A stretch of DNA of 64,000 bases from Leptolyngbyaceae cyanobacterium C42_A2020_001 (GTDB lineage: Bacteria > Cyanobacteriota > Cyanobacteriia > Leptolyngbyales > Leptolyngbyaceae). The notes under the pieces are model-generated. The model made no database searches and was not told the origin of the DNA. It was given only the letters and a program-made list of their open reading frames with translations. Made by a program: the position numbers and the translations under genes. Of the stretch, positions 18,050 through 27,360 are shown in pieces. Each line of letters begins with the position of its first letter. Position 1 is the stretch's first letter. The stretch spans positions 1-64,000 of the forward strand of contig JACYLN010000067.1 of assembly GCA_015272515.1 (NCBI GenBank). Direction: 5' to 3'.

Positions 18050-19447
18050 ATGAGTGGTGCGATGCAAGCGCTGGATGGAACGATGACTTTGATAGAAACG
18101 GTGCGATCGCGGAGGCAACGGTTAGCGGAGCTGATTGATTTCCCGGTAGTTCTTTGGTCAGGAAGCACCAGTTCACGTAATTTTCCAGCCAATACGTTTC
18201 CGTTTCGTGCCAGCAGCCATTTTCTTTACTTCGCCGGGTTGCCATTGGAAAATGCAGCGATTCAGTTAGAGCATGGCAAAATCACCCTATTTATGGATCA
18301 GCCGAGTCCGGCAAGTGCTCTGTGGCATGGAGAATCGGCTACACCGGAAGCGATCGCAGAAATGATGGGTGCCGATGTCGTTTATCCCTTATCAGAATTG
18401 CAAACGTTTGCGGCCGGGTGCGCCACGATTCCGGTGCAGGATGCAAGAACCTCCCAGCAACAAACTCAAGTGCTAAACCGAGTTATAACCAACGAACTTC
18501 AAGGGCGCGATCGCGAACTGGCAGAGGCCATTATCACCTTACGATTAACCCACGATGGGGCGGCTCTAGTTGAACTTCGCAAGGCGGCAGCGATTAGCGT
18601 TCAAGCGCACAAAGCGGGAATGGCAGCAACTCGCACTGCAAAGACCGAAGCAGACGTGAGAGCGGCAATGGAAGCGGTGATGATTGCCCACAACGCCACT
18701 CCTGCCTACTCCAGCATTGTGACAGTGCATGGAGAAGTGCTACACAACGATCGCTACCATCATCCGTTACACGCGGGCGATTTGTTGCTGGCAGATGTAG
18801 GAGCAGAGGTGGGATCTGGTTGGGCAGCGGATATTACCCGCACTTGGGCAGTGTCCGGCAAATTTTCCCCGACTCAACGAGCAATTTACGAAGTCGTGTT
18901 GGCATCTCATGATGCCTGTATTGCGGCGATGTACCCCGGTGTGGAGTATCGGGATATTCATTTATTGGCGTGTCGAGTAATTGCCGAAGGACTGGTTGAT
19001 CTAGGAATTTTACAGGGAGAGCCTGCTGATTTGGTAGATATGGATGCCCATGCGCTATTTTTCCCTCACGGCGTTGGGCATTTGCTGGGGTTAGATGTGC
19101 ATGATATGGAAGATCTGGGGGATGTAGCAGGCTATGCCACTGGACGAACCCGGAGCGATCGCTTTGGTTTGGGCTATTTACGGTTAGATCGTCCGTTGCA
19201 AGTGGGAATGTTGGTCACGATTGAGCCAGGATTTTACCAAGTTCCGGCAATTCTCAACGATCCTAGCCGTCGAGAGAAATATAGAAATGTCGTGAATTGG
19301 GAACGGTTGACCGATTTCTCAGATGTGCGTGGCATTCGGATTGAGGATGATGTGCTAATTACTGAAACGGGAACTGACGTGCTGACGCAGGATTTACCAA
19401 CTGCGATCGCTGACATAGAGCTACTCATTCAACCAAGAAACACCTGA
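18050..19447 (+). CDS. aminopeptidase P family protein (Xaa-Pro)
   Basis: Cytoplasmic M24B metallopeptidase of 465 residues that removes residues before a penultimate proline. The creatinase N-domain is followed by the pita-bread domain, whose metal ligands are visible as Asp in LLADVG, Asp in WAADITRT, His in FPHGVGHLLG, Glu in TIEPGFY and Glu in RIEDDVLIT. Starts at 18050 and 18083 are both possible; neither has a strong Shine-Dalgarno. It is divergent from nothing and lies on the same strand as the nitroreductase, 78 bp upstream. Confidence 0.9.
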   Translation: MSGAMQALDGTMTLIETVRSRRQRLAELIDFPVVLWSGSTSSRNFPANTFPFRASSHFLYFAGLPLENAAIQLEHGKITLFMDQPSPASALWHGESATPEAIAEMMGADVVYPLSELQTFAAGCATIPVQDARTSQQQTQVLNRVITNELQGRDRELAEAIITLRLTHDGAALVELRKAAAISVQAHKAGMAATRTAKTEADVRAAMEAVMIAHNATPAYSSIVTVHGEVLHNDRYHHPLHAGDLLLADVGAEVGSGWAADITRTWAVSGKFSPTQRAIYEVVLASHDACIAAMYPGVEYRDIHLLACRVIAEGLVDLGILQGEPADLVDMDAHALFFPHGVGHLLGLDVHDMEDLGDVAGYATGRTRSDRFGLGYLRLDRPLQVGMLVTIEPGFYQVPAILNDPSRREKYRNVVNWERLTDFSDVRGIRIEDDVLITETGTDVLTQDLPTAIADIELLIQPRNT

Positions 19448-19525
19448 ATGGGGGAAGTTCAAAATTTTGAATGCATGAGAATCTCAACAGCATTAATGCG
19501 AAGAAACTTTACAGATCTTTCCACC

Positions 19526-20175
19526 ATGAGCAATACCGTTGTTTCTCCCGATCAATTACTCCAGCAATTGCATTGGCGTTACGCCACGAAAAAGTTTGAT
19601 CCCAGCAAGAAAATACCTGAAGACATTTGGAATGCTTTAGAGCAAACATTGGTATTGGCTCCCTCGTCATTTGGGTTGCAGCCCTGGAAGTTTTTTGTTG
19701 TCCGTGATCCCGCTGTTCGCCAAAAACTTCTGGAACACACCTGGGGGCAAACTCAGGTAGTTGATGCTTCGCACCTGGTTGTGTTAGCGATTAAGAAAAA
19801 TGTGGGTGCGGATGATGTCGATCGCTACGTGCAGTTAATGTCTGATGTGCGGCAAGTGCCTGTTAATTCCTTAGAGGGAATGTCCAACATGATCAAAGGG
19901 TTCATCGCACAACCTCCCTACCCAATCAATCTGGATGAATGGGCAGCGAGACAGGTTTACATCGCGCTGGGGCAGTTCATGACCTGGGAATCGATACCTG
20001 CCCCATGGAAGGCTTTAACCCAGCAAAGTACAACGAGGTGTTGGGACTGGAAGAACAGGGTTACTCTGCGGTGGTGTTGTGCCCTGCAGGGTACCGGGCT
20101 GAAGATGACAAATATGCCGTGCTGCCAAAGGTGCGTTATCCCAGTCAGGAAGTAGTGCAAGCGGTTGAGAGTTAG
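19526..20175 (+). pseudogene. NAD(P)H nitroreductase family protein, frameshifted near 19984
   Basis: FMN-dependent oxygen-insensitive nitroreductase of the NfsB type. The first frame carries WRYATKKFDP, APSSFGLQPWKFFVV and ARQVYIALGQFMT. The second frame carries LGIDTCPMEGFNPAKYNEVLGL and VRYPSQEVV. The junction at about 19983-19985 lacks roughly four residues that relatives have between FMT and LGIDT, so a deletion of about 13 bases (1 modulo 3) explains the shift. The start is the ATG at 19526. It may be a dead gene or an assembly slip. Confidence 0.85.
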
Positions 20176-21116
20176 TTGAGGTTGGTGTCGGTAGCGATCG
20201 CCGCCGGGGCTGACTCAAACTCTCGCGAAGAGGTGAATCGTTCCACACTGAGCCGAATCGCCGACAATACCAAAATCAGCAGAAACATCACCAGCCCTAT
20301 CGTGCAGGCATAGCTAATTTCTAGCTCACCAAAGGCTTTGTTGTAGAGGTAATACACGATGGTTTCCGAGGCATGGTTTGGTCCACCCCGCGTCATCACA
20401 TACACCTCCTCAAAGACTTTGGTGGCGGAAATTGCCGAAATCACTGCCACCAGAAATAAGTAAGGACGCATAAGCGGCACCGTAATGTCCCAATGTTTCT
20501 TGATGCCATCGGAACCATCGATCGCGGCTGCTTCGTACAGATCTTGGGGAATTGCCTGCAATCCCGCCAGGTAAATCACCATGTAGTAGCCCAACCCTTT
20601 CCACACCGTCACTGCCATCACGCTGAAAATTGCCCAGGCAGGATCGGTAAGCCAGGGAATTGAGGGTAAACTGACAACTTTCAGCAGTTGATTCAGCAAG
20701 CCATTATCGGCATACAGCCACTTCCAGGCAATGCCAGCCACCACCATCGAAATAATCACTGGCACGTAGTACGCCACCCGAAACCAGTGAATACCGCGCA
20801 GCTTTTGATTCACCAGTATTGCCAGCGCCAACGGCAGTATCACCAAAATGGGCACGACACAAAACAGATACAGCAAGGTATTGCGAAACGTCTGCCAGAA
20901 GATCGGGTCTGCTAAGAGGCGCTGAAAGTTTTTGAAGCCGATCCAGACGGGTGGTTGCGTCAGGTCATACTCGTATTGGGTGAAGCTTAAGTAGAATGCT
21001 TGCACCGCCGGGTAAAACACCGTTAAGCCTAGAATCACCAACGCAGGTAGTAGAAAAAGATACGGCGTGAATTTTTGTTTGTCTCGATCCCAGGTTTTCA
21101 GCGTCCACTCTTTCAT
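20172..21116 (-). CDS. ABC transporter permease, carbohydrate type (MalF/UgpA-like)
   Basis: Inner-membrane permease with six hydrophobic segments and the EAA-loop motif EAAAIDGSDGIKKHWDITVPLM, which contacts the ATPase subunit. It resembles MalF/UgpA-type permeases of sugar importers. The start at 21116 is supported by AAGG with a 4-bp gap; a start at 21218 would overlap the histidine kinase stop by 17 bp. No binding protein, second permease or ATPase lies nearby, so it is an orphan. A short low-similarity tail overlaps the nitroreductase 3' end on the other strand. Confidence 0.85.
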   Translation of the reverse strand: MKEWTLKTWDRDKQKFTPYLFLLPALVILGLTVFYPAVQAFYLSFTQYEYDLTQPPVWIGFKNFQRLLADPIFWQTFRNTLLYLFCVVPILVILPLALAILVNQKLRGIHWFRVAYYVPVIISMVVAGIAWKWLYADNGLLNQLLKVVSLPSIPWLTDPAWAIFSVMAVTVWKGLGYYMVIYLAGLQAIPQDLYEAAAIDGSDGIKKHWDITVPLMRPYLFLVAVISAISATKVFEEVYVMTRGGPNHASETIVYYLYNKAFGELEISYACTIGLVMFLLILVLSAIRLSVERFTSSREFESAPAAIATDTNLN

Positions 21117-21201
21117 TAAACCTTGCCATTTATCCTTGCAAACTCCTAGCAAATCATACTTTGGATGTCTGCGTTTCAGCGATTTCTGAATGGGATTTCT
21201 G

Positions 21202-22635
21202 TTAGTCTTTGACTCCATTCTGCTGAATGGGAATCGTGATGATAAATTCAGCGCCTTCCCCAGGTTGGGAAACGCATTGCAGCGTGCCGTTGTGTTTTTC
21301 TGCCACAATCTGGTAACTGATCGACATTCCCAAACCTGTACCTTTGCCAACGGGTTTTGTCGTGAAGAAGGGATCAAACAGTTGCGCCTGAACCTCTTTA
21401 GAGATGCCGGGTCCGTTATCGCGAATGTGAATTGAGACGTGGTTATCGGCGATCGCCTGGGTGCGAATCCAAATTGTGGGAGATGGGGAAGTTGCTTTTG
21501 AGTTTGATGCTTGATTCCCTAAATTCTCCTCCAATGCATCCAGCGCATTGCTGAGAACATTCATAAATACCTGGTTGAGTTGCCCCGGGAAGCATTGAAC
21601 TTTGGGCAAATCGCTGTATTCTTTGACAATCCGAATTGCGGGTTGACCTTTCGGTTTCAAGCGATTTTGCAGAATCATCAAAGTACTGTCGATGCCTTCG
21701 TGTAAATCAACGGTCTTGAACTCTGCCTCATCCAGGCGGGAGAAGGTTCGCAGCGAGGCGATAATCTCGCGGATTCGCTCAGCTCCCACTCGCATTGAAA
21801 TCAGTAGTTTAGGGAGGTCTTCAATCAAAAAGTCCAGATCAATCGCGGTAATGGCGCTTTGAATTGCAGACGGGGGATTGGGAATCTGTTCCTGGTAAAG
21901 CTGGAGCAGTCCTAACAAATCTTGAATGTAGTCGTTGGCGTAGTTGAGGTTGCCGTAGATAAAGTTGACGGGGTTATTAATTTCATGGGCGACCCCTGCG
22001 ACTAATTGCCCCAAACTCGACATTTTCTCGCTTTGCACCAGTTGAGTTTGAGCCTGCTGAAGTTCGCGTAAGGTGGCTTCTAAGTCCGTAGCTTTTTGTT
22101 GAAGTTGTTGCTCGGCTTGGTGGCGTTCGGCTTCTGCTTGCTTACGGGCGGAAATATCTTGAACTACGGAGATGATGTATCGCGGCTCTCCGCTGGGCGA
22201 TCGCATGAGGGATGCCGTCAGATGTACCCACACAAATGACCGGTCTCGACGAATAAAGCGTTTTTCTAACGAGTAACTGGGGATATCGCCCGCCAGCAAA
22301 CTTTCGAGTAGTTCTAACTCTGCATTGGCATCTTCTAATGCCGTAATATCTTGGGAGGTTAAATCCCACAATTCCTCTTCGTCGTACCCTACAATTTCGC
22401 ACCACCGCTGGTTGAAGTGTGTAAACCGTCCGCTCAAAGTCGAAAAATTAATGCCAACCGCAGCTTGCTCAAATGTTGTGCGAAAAAGCTCCTCACTCTG
22501 GCGTAGCGCAGCTTCGGCTTGGTGGCGATCGCGCTCGGCATACTCCAACTCGGTTACTCGGCGACGTAGAATTGCGATCGTTGCTTGCATCTCCTCGTAG
22601 ATCCTGGTATCTAGCGTGATTTGGTTCATGACCAT
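21202..22635 (-). CDS. PAS-domain sensor histidine kinase
   Basis: Soluble kinase. A short coiled coil (RRRVTELEYAERDRHQAEAA) is followed by one PAS domain, a linker coiled coil, HisKA with the H-box GVAHEINNP, and an HATPase domain with DNGPGIS and GKGTGLGMS. No transmembrane segment is visible and no receiver is fused; the response regulator is not adjacent. The start at 22635 has GGAG 8 bp upstream; the in-frame sequence further 5' looks spurious. The stop overlaps or abuts the permease gene, giving possible translational coupling. Confidence 0.9.
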   Translation of the reverse strand: MVMNQITLDTRIYEEMQATIAILRRRVTELEYAERDRHQAEAALRQSEELFRTTFEQAAVGINFSTLSGRFTHFNQRWCEIVGYDEEELWDLTSQDITALEDANAELELLESLLAGDIPSYSLEKRFIRRDRSFVWVHLTASLMRSPSGEPRYIISVVQDISARKQAEAERHQAEQQLQQKATDLEATLRELQQAQTQLVQSEKMSSLGQLVAGVAHEINNPVNFIYGNLNYANDYIQDLLGLLQLYQEQIPNPPSAIQSAITAIDLDFLIEDLPKLLISMRVGAERIREIIASLRTFSRLDEAEFKTVDLHEGIDSTLMILQNRLKPKGQPAIRIVKEYSDLPKVQCFPGQLNQVFMNVLSNALDALEENLGNQASNSKATSPSPTIWIRTQAIADNHVSIHIRDNGPGISKEVQAQLFDPFFTTKPVGKGTGLGMSISYQIVAEKHNGTLQCVSQPGEGAEFIITIPIQQNGVKD

Positions 22636-22852
22636 TGTTGAAGCTCCCTGCAAGACTATCGATCTACTCCTCAGAACGTTAGTGTACCCCCTCCAAATGA
22701 CTCGACAAACAACCAGAATGTTCCGAAATTTGTTAAAGATCCGTAATCCCACCCTTTATAACCATTTTTTTGACAGGGTAACCATCTGCCTTCCATAATC
22801 CATTCAGTTCGTGTGTAACGAACAATCCCTTGTGCGTGAGTGAGGAAGGCGG

Positions 22853-23677
22853 ATGACCACCATACACCCAACAGCGATTGTTGAGCCTGGAGCTAAGTTG
22901 GGCGAAAACGTGACCATTGGCGCGTTTAGTTACATTGAACCAGATGTATCCATTGGGGATGGATGTGTCATTGGTCCGCAGGTGACAATCTTGCAACATA
23001 CCAGCATCGGAGCTAATTGTCGCATTCATCCGGGAGCTGTGTTGGGCGATTTGCCGCAGGATTTAGCATTTAAGGAGGAGGTTACTTACGTTCAAGTTGG
23101 CAAGAATTGCGTGATTCGCGAGGGAGTTACGATTCATCGCGGCACGAAAGCAGGGAGCATCACTGAGGTTGGTGACAACTGCTTGCTTATGGCACAAAGT
23201 CATCTGGCGCACAATGTCAAACTCGGCAATCAGGTGATTGTGGCAAATGGGGCATTACTGGCAGGATACGTGGAAGTGGGCGATCGCGCTTTCATCAGCG
23301 GCAACTGCCTGGTGCACCAGTTCACTCGCGTCGGTAGATTAGCGATGATGTCCGGTGCATCCGCTGTGCAAAAAGATATTTTGCCGTTTTGTATGACCCG
23401 CAGCGTTAGCCCCAACACCATCATGGGTTTAAATGTTGTGGGGTTAAGACGGGCAGGTTTTAGTGCTAGCGATCGTCGTGTTCTTAAACAAGCCTTAGGA
23501 GTGCTTTATAACTCTGGTTTAAACATTTCGCAAGCAACTGAAAAACTTGAAAACGAATTTGATTCTGAACTTGTTCAGGAATGGTGTCAATTCATTCGAG
23601 ATTCCAAACGCGGAATTTGCAAATTCTTTAAACGTGCAAACCGCAGTGAAGAGACAGACGAAGATGGAGTTGAGTAA
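22853..23677 (+). CDS. lpxA: acyl-ACP--UDP-N-acetylglucosamine O-acyltransferase
   Basis: First step of lipid A synthesis, acting in the cytoplasm. The protein has 274 residues with a left-handed beta-helix of hexapeptide repeats (IxxxAxIGxNVxIG pattern from residue 7), and the catalytic histidine in MAQSHLAHNVKLG near residue 120. Its length is normal. The gene is alone: lpxC, fabZ and lpxB, which usually sit next to it, are not in the window. It is divergent from the histidine kinase. Confidence 0.93.
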   Translation: MTTIHPTAIVEPGAKLGENVTIGAFSYIEPDVSIGDGCVIGPQVTILQHTSIGANCRIHPGAVLGDLPQDLAFKEEVTYVQVGKNCVIREGVTIHRGTKAGSITEVGDNCLLMAQSHLAHNVKLGNQVIVANGALLAGYVEVGDRAFISGNCLVHQFTRVGRLAMMSGASAVQKDILPFCMTRSVSPNTIMGLNVVGLRRAGFSASDRRVLKQALGVLYNSGLNISQATEKLENEFDSELVQEWCQFIRDSKRGICKFFKRANRSEETDEDGVE

Positions 23678-23723
23678 TTTTCTACCTCAACTTGGGGCAC
23701 ACCTGAACTCATAAATTCTATTG

Positions 23724-24134
23724 TCAAACTGTTGGTTGACCAGCATCCGCTTTATAAGCTGCCCAGCCTCCGTAGTGGGAGATGTCGGGCAAGTTGTATT
23801 GCTCAACCAAATCACGAGGGTAGAAGAATGCTGTTAAAACCTCGCCATTCTCCAGCACAATATCAGCGGGGTACATATGGGGGGGTTCGTTGGCACAGAG
23901 CGCATCAAACTGCTCCTGCGTTTGTTCGTAAACCTCGCCTGGAATGGAAATTCCTCCTTCGCTCACTTCATAGATGGCAGGATGCCAACCGTTGCCAGCA
24001 GAGTGCAGGTGATAATTGGGGCGGGTTTTGGCAGTTCCCACAAAATTTACGAATTGCAAATTGGCATGGTCGGGTTGCCCCTGTAATGCAGAACCACAAA
24101 TAAAAATTCGCTTCAACGGCTGATCAGAACTCAT
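23724..24134 (-). CDS. gamma-glutamylcyclotransferase-like / allophanate-hydrolase-related protein
   Basis: 136 residues. The N-terminal segment IFICGSALQGQPDHANLQF and HLHSAGNGWHPAIYEV match the fold of gamma-glutamylcyclotransferases and the C-terminal domain of allophanate hydrolase (AtzF). It lacks the amidase domain of the latter, so its chemistry is unknown. It lies 12 bp upstream of the TetR gene on the same strand, with the TetR gene transcribed first, so the two may be co-regulated. Confidence 0.75.
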   Translation of the reverse strand: MSSDQPLKRIFICGSALQGQPDHANLQFVNFVGTAKTRPNYHLHSAGNGWHPAIYEVSEGGISIPGEVYEQTQEQFDALCANEPPHMYPADIVLENGEVLTAFFYPRDLVEQYNLPDISHYGGWAAYKADAGQPTV

Positions 24135-24146
24135 ATCGTATAACCT

Positions 24147-24764
24147 TTAGCTTTCGGGCTGTACAAGTACGCCATTGAGAAAAATATCGGCTAAACCTTC
24201 TGCCATCTGTTGCATTTCCGTGGCAGCCGCACCAGGACTCATGATAGTGCTCTGGCTAAAGCCCGCGATCGCAAACATTCCCAGAAAGACCCGTGCCACC
24301 ATCTTGGGATCCATCTTACGGTAAACCCCTTGATCCATTGCTGTTTGGAAAAAGGCTTCTGCCACATCCGTCATTTTGGCAATCACCTCCGACTGAATGT
24401 GTTCCCGCAGGTCGGGGTGAAGTTGAGCTTCCATAAAGCAGACTCGCAGCATATCAGCATTGTCGTGCAGATGTAGCATTCGTCGTCGCATCACCTGCGC
24501 TACAGCTTTATAGCTACCCATACCACTGAGTTCGGTTAATAAATCCGTTAAAATTTCTACCCAGCCTTGAGTTGCAACCTCAATTAAAATGGCTTTTTTA
24601 TTGGCAAAATGGCGAAACAACGTACCCTCTGCCACATTGGCAGCCTCTGCCAGATCACGAGTGGTTGTGCCGTCATATCCTTGCCGAGCAAAAAGCCGCA
24701 ACGCCGACTTTAAGATGCGAGTCCGGGTTTCAGATTCGGACGGAGAAATAGGGCTGGTTCGCAT
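24147..24764 (-). CDS. TetR family transcriptional regulator
   Basis: Helix-turn-helix repressor of 205 residues. The N-terminal DNA-binding domain is clear: LRLFARQGYDGTTTRDLAEAANVAEGTLFRHF. The C-terminal ligand domain is helical and has no recognised family. It is upstream of the cyclotransferase-like gene in a probable operon, so that gene may be its target or part of an autoregulated unit. A 14-bp palindrome (GTAGCTTAAGCTAC) lies at 25010-25023, too far for certainty. Confidence 0.88.
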   Translation of the reverse strand: MRTSPISPSESETRTRILKSALRLFARQGYDGTTTRDLAEAANVAEGTLFRHFANKKAILIEVATQGWVEILTDLLTELSGMGSYKAVAQVMRRRMLHLHDNADMLRVCFMEAQLHPDLREHIQSEVIAKMTDVAEAFFQTAMDQGVYRKMDPKMVARVFLGMFAIAGFSQSTIMSPGAAATEMQQMAEGLADIFLNGVLVQPES

Positions 24765-25322
24765 AGCTTTTTAATCGACAACTACAAAGATCAAAACTAG
24801 ACAAGATTCAGACAAGCAATGACTCATGATATTCGCAGTTCATCAGAACGTCTCATATAACAAGCGAATATAGGGGTCATCATCCCGTCAAATAATTAAA
24901 CCTTGTCTCCACCCAAAACTGTCGTTTTTCCTTAGAGAAACTTCCAATTTCTGAATTGAATGAGTTAAACATGGGTTCAAGCATCAATTTTACTGAATAA
25001 AAACATTTGGTAGCTTAAGCTACTATTCATTATTCGTTCTCCAAAAATACGCTTAGGTCGTCTGAAACGCTTGCATAATTTCCGTGTTTTCGCGCAGTAA
25101 AAACCTTAGGAGATGAGGCACTATGAATTCGGTTGAGCTGAGTACGGTAAAAACCAATAATTTATACGCATTTCATCCCGATTTTCCTGAGCACAACACC
25201 CTCTAGCTGATATTAGACTGTAGAAGCTGACCAACATTCGATTTCTATTCCGAGAAACCTGTTTGATCTGGTGTAGCTGTTAGTGGGTGATTTAACCACC
25301 CGACGCAAGTGAGGAATAAACA
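24765..25322. other. intergenic region with a palindrome and a 27-residue ORF
   Basis: 558 bp between the TetR gene and the nitrogenase-like gene. A perfect 14-bp palindrome GTAGCTTAAGCTAC lies at 25010-25023. A 27-codon ORF with an AGGAGA Shine-Dalgarno starts at 25123 and is listed separately. A short hairpin GGGTG/CACCC (near 25275) precedes the next gene. No longer gene was found. Confidence 0.55.
25123..25206 (+). CDS. possible small ORF of 27 residues
   Basis: AGGAGA lies about 9 bp before an ATG that opens MNSVELSTVKTNNLYAFHP and 8 more residues to a TAG. The peptide is polar and has no membrane segment. It may be a leader peptide for the nitrogenase-like gene 117 bp downstream or a chance ORF. 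No homologue is known to me. Confidence 0.3.
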   Translation: MNSVELSTVKTNNLYAFHPDFPEHNTL

Positions 25323-25694
25323 ATGGAGAATGCTCACTCTACAATAGAGCCACGTCAAGGAACAAACCTCATCTGGCTAACCTCTGAAATTTCGCTCAAT
25401 CCCGTTTCAGAACGCAAGGTCAAGCCAGCGCTCCACTTCAACCCGCTTAAACCGATTCGTCAGTGGCTTGACCAGATGGAAATTAGCGATCGCAAGATGG
25501 CACAAACCCTTGCCTCTTTGATCCCCGCTCAATGTCCTTTTGAACGGACTGTCAAACTCTTCAACCGAACGATTTTGTACATTCCACCTCTCTGCAAACT
25601 CAACCCGTTTTATGAGGAGTTGGTTGGGCTAAGGTTCCGAGCGCTCTGCTACCTGGCAGATGAATGCGGTGAGGATATTTCTTCCTACTGCTAA
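25323..25694 (+). CDS. Mo-dependent nitrogenase C-terminal domain-like protein
   Basis: Stand-alone copy of a small conserved domain. The conserved core is visible as LKPIRQWLDQMEI, LIPAQCPFERTVKLF, IPPLCKLNPFYEELVGLRF and RALCYLADECGED. It contains Cys residues in positions typical of the family, but no metal role is proven. In cyanobacteria this family occurs in non-fixing strains too, so it does not show that the organism fixes nitrogen. No nif genes are visible in this window. The GAGG sequence 9 bp upstream supports the start. A terminator follows at 25760. Confidence 0.85.
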   Translation: MENAHSTIEPRQGTNLIWLTSEISLNPVSERKVKPALHFNPLKPIRQWLDQMEISDRKMAQTLASLIPAQCPFERTVKLFNRTILYIPPLCKLNPFYEELVGLRFRALCYLADECGEDISSYC

Positions 25695-25759
25695 GGTTTA
25701 ATTGTTTAAGGATTCAAACTTAAACCTCGCTATTGATTTGAGAATCTAACAAATGACAG

Positions 25760-25803
25760 TGACCCGGAACTTTTCTACGAAGCTTCGGGTCATTGTTTTA
25801 TTG
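25760..25803 (+). terminator. rho-independent terminator after the nitrogenase-like gene
   Basis: TGACCCG pairs with CGGGTCA across an 18-nt loop region that contains further partial pairing, followed by TTGTTTTATT. It is placed about 65 bp after the stop codon, where a terminator is expected. Confidence 0.7.
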
Positions 25804-26399
25804 ATCAGACTTCAACCTGCTTCTTTACTAAAGTAAAAATCTCTTATCAACAACGATAAAAAGTGATGTTAATTGCAATCCTAAAACATGAATAGTCATA
25901 AACAGTAGATAAAATTATGATTTCTCATGGTTTTTTTGAGGCATTGCTGTTCGCTTGAATGGGTTAGATTGTTTCCATTCGCTACTCATTCTGCTCTTGT
26001 TGAATGCTTCCCGATTGTTAGCTCACTATTCAATCGGAATTCAAGAATGTAGTTTAGATAACAAAATTGAACTTTGATTTCATCCGCTTGATCCCCAATC
26101 TGGGTTTGGTATTGTGTTAATTGAAGCTACTAAAGCTTCCCTGGCAGATTAAACAGCCAATGTCCAAAGTTAGTTTAAGAGGTAAAAGCGCTGTTTCATC
26201 TAATATCTGTCTCGTCTAACCCCAACAGCATCCGAAACGAAATTTGATATTTCCTCACCTAAACGTAAGGGAGCGCTGAAACTGATTGGTTAATATATCA
26301 TCTGGGTGTTCAATCAGTTCAACTCCATATACACGATACCAATGAGAGGAGATCACTCAAAAAGTAGAACTTGGATGCTGTTGTGCCTTTAAAAAGGTT

Positions 26400-26417
26400 G
26401 TACTCTTAAAGTAGTAC
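26400..26417. promoter_or_regulatory. palindrome upstream of the 255-residue gene
   Basis: GTACT-N8-AGTAC, 30 bp upstream of the ATG at 26448, a spacing that fits an operator at or downstream of a promoter. AAAAGTAG and AGTACTTTTGA sequences flank it. No known regulator is recognised. Confidence 0.35.
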
Positions 26418-26447
26418 TTTTGATCTAGTTAAAGAGGCAGGGCGAAG

Positions 26448-27215
26448 ATGGCGATTATTGCTCTGAAAGCTTGGTACCTGGAAAAATATGAGCCGATTCA
26501 CGAGTTGGAGAAGCGCCCTCATGACTTGCGGCTGAGTCGGAATAGCCTTTTGAAATCGGGATTGAGAGCAGATTTTTTAGAAGATAGCGAAGACGTGCGA
26601 ACCTCAGTGTGGTTTCAGCGCTATCTGGAAGGTCAGCTTGTGGAGTTTTACATTGAGGGGAGCGGCGGGTACGCGATCGCCAATATCGATCTCCGCAGCC
26701 ACGAAGTGTATTTTGCCAAGCAAGAGGTGATGACCCATCTGGAGCCAATCATCTTTTTCTGTTATCAAAATGAATTTCCTGAGTCCAGTGAAATTTTGCG
26801 AGACGAGTTACAAACTGTTCTGGACAGGCTCAATTCCAAATCGCGCCTGCCCATTTCGCTCAAAGAATCTCATCGGTTAACTGATGGTCCGACCCGGCTG
26901 GATAGTTCTCTGATGCGCTCCATTCGCCAAAGCTTGCTATTTATTGCCGATGCTACTGCGATCGCCCAGTTGCCCAGCGACCCCAGCCAAATTCTTCCCA
27001 GTCCAACCGTTTGTGTCGAAATGGGTTACGCTCTACAATGCAAACGCTCTGAGCAAATTTTATTAACCCAGATGGAACGGTTTGATTTACCTGGACAATT
27101 TCCCTTCGATGTGCCCAGCCAAAGTCGCCTCAGCTTTAAAGATAGAGCGCAGCTTCGTAAAACCTTGCCCTCAATAGTGCAAACTCAACTCCAGCGGTTT
27201 AGCCTATTCTCCTGA
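26448..27215 (+). CDS. conserved protein with TIR-like C-terminal domain (255 aa)
   Basis: The N-terminal half (1-150) is a mixed alpha-beta domain I cannot name. The C-terminal part shows the pattern SLLFIADATAIA, then PSPTVCVEMGYAL, QILLTQ and FPFDVP. This order (buried strand, then PNVxxELGYA-like motif with a Glu, another strand, then PFD) is that of predicted TIR-like nucleotide-binding proteins, where the Glu is the NAD-cleaving residue. Here it is VEMGYAL. Enzymatic activity is inference. It is alone, with a long upstream spacer and a palindrome close to the start. Confidence 0.7.
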   Translation: MAIIALKAWYLEKYEPIHELEKRPHDLRLSRNSLLKSGLRADFLEDSEDVRTSVWFQRYLEGQLVEFYIEGSGGYAIANIDLRSHEVYFAKQEVMTHLEPIIFFCYQNEFPESSEILRDELQTVLDRLNSKSRLPISLKESHRLTDGPTRLDSSLMRSIRQSLLFIADATAIAQLPSDPSQILPSPTVCVEMGYALQCKRSEQILLTQMERFDLPGQFPFDVPSQSRLSFKDRAQLRKTLPSIVQTQLQRFSLFS

Positions 27216-27360
27216 ATCATGGCTATTGCCTCTCCCTCATTTCCCCTTCCTTCCTTATCGCTCCCTTTGTCCTGATACTTTTTGCCGTGTCTTGGGCAAA
27301 GTGAATGTATCTGGCGTTCCTGCTAGATAATGGCAAAGTACACGCATTGGATGAAGTGAT

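Larger units (their letters stand above)
25695..26447. other. long AT-rich intergenic region
   Basis: 753 bp without a supported gene. It holds the terminator at 25760 and the palindrome at 26400-26417 (GTACT / AGTAC arms around an 8-bp centre). The rest is AT-rich, with several promoter-like TATAAT-type hexamers but no convincing pair. This is the longest gene-free stretch in the window and precedes the TIR-like protein gene. Confidence 0.6.

Noticed and set aside
25323-25694. Evidence for nitrogen fixation
   Set aside because: The nitrogenase C-terminal-like domain is found without nif genes in many cyanobacteria, and none are nearby.
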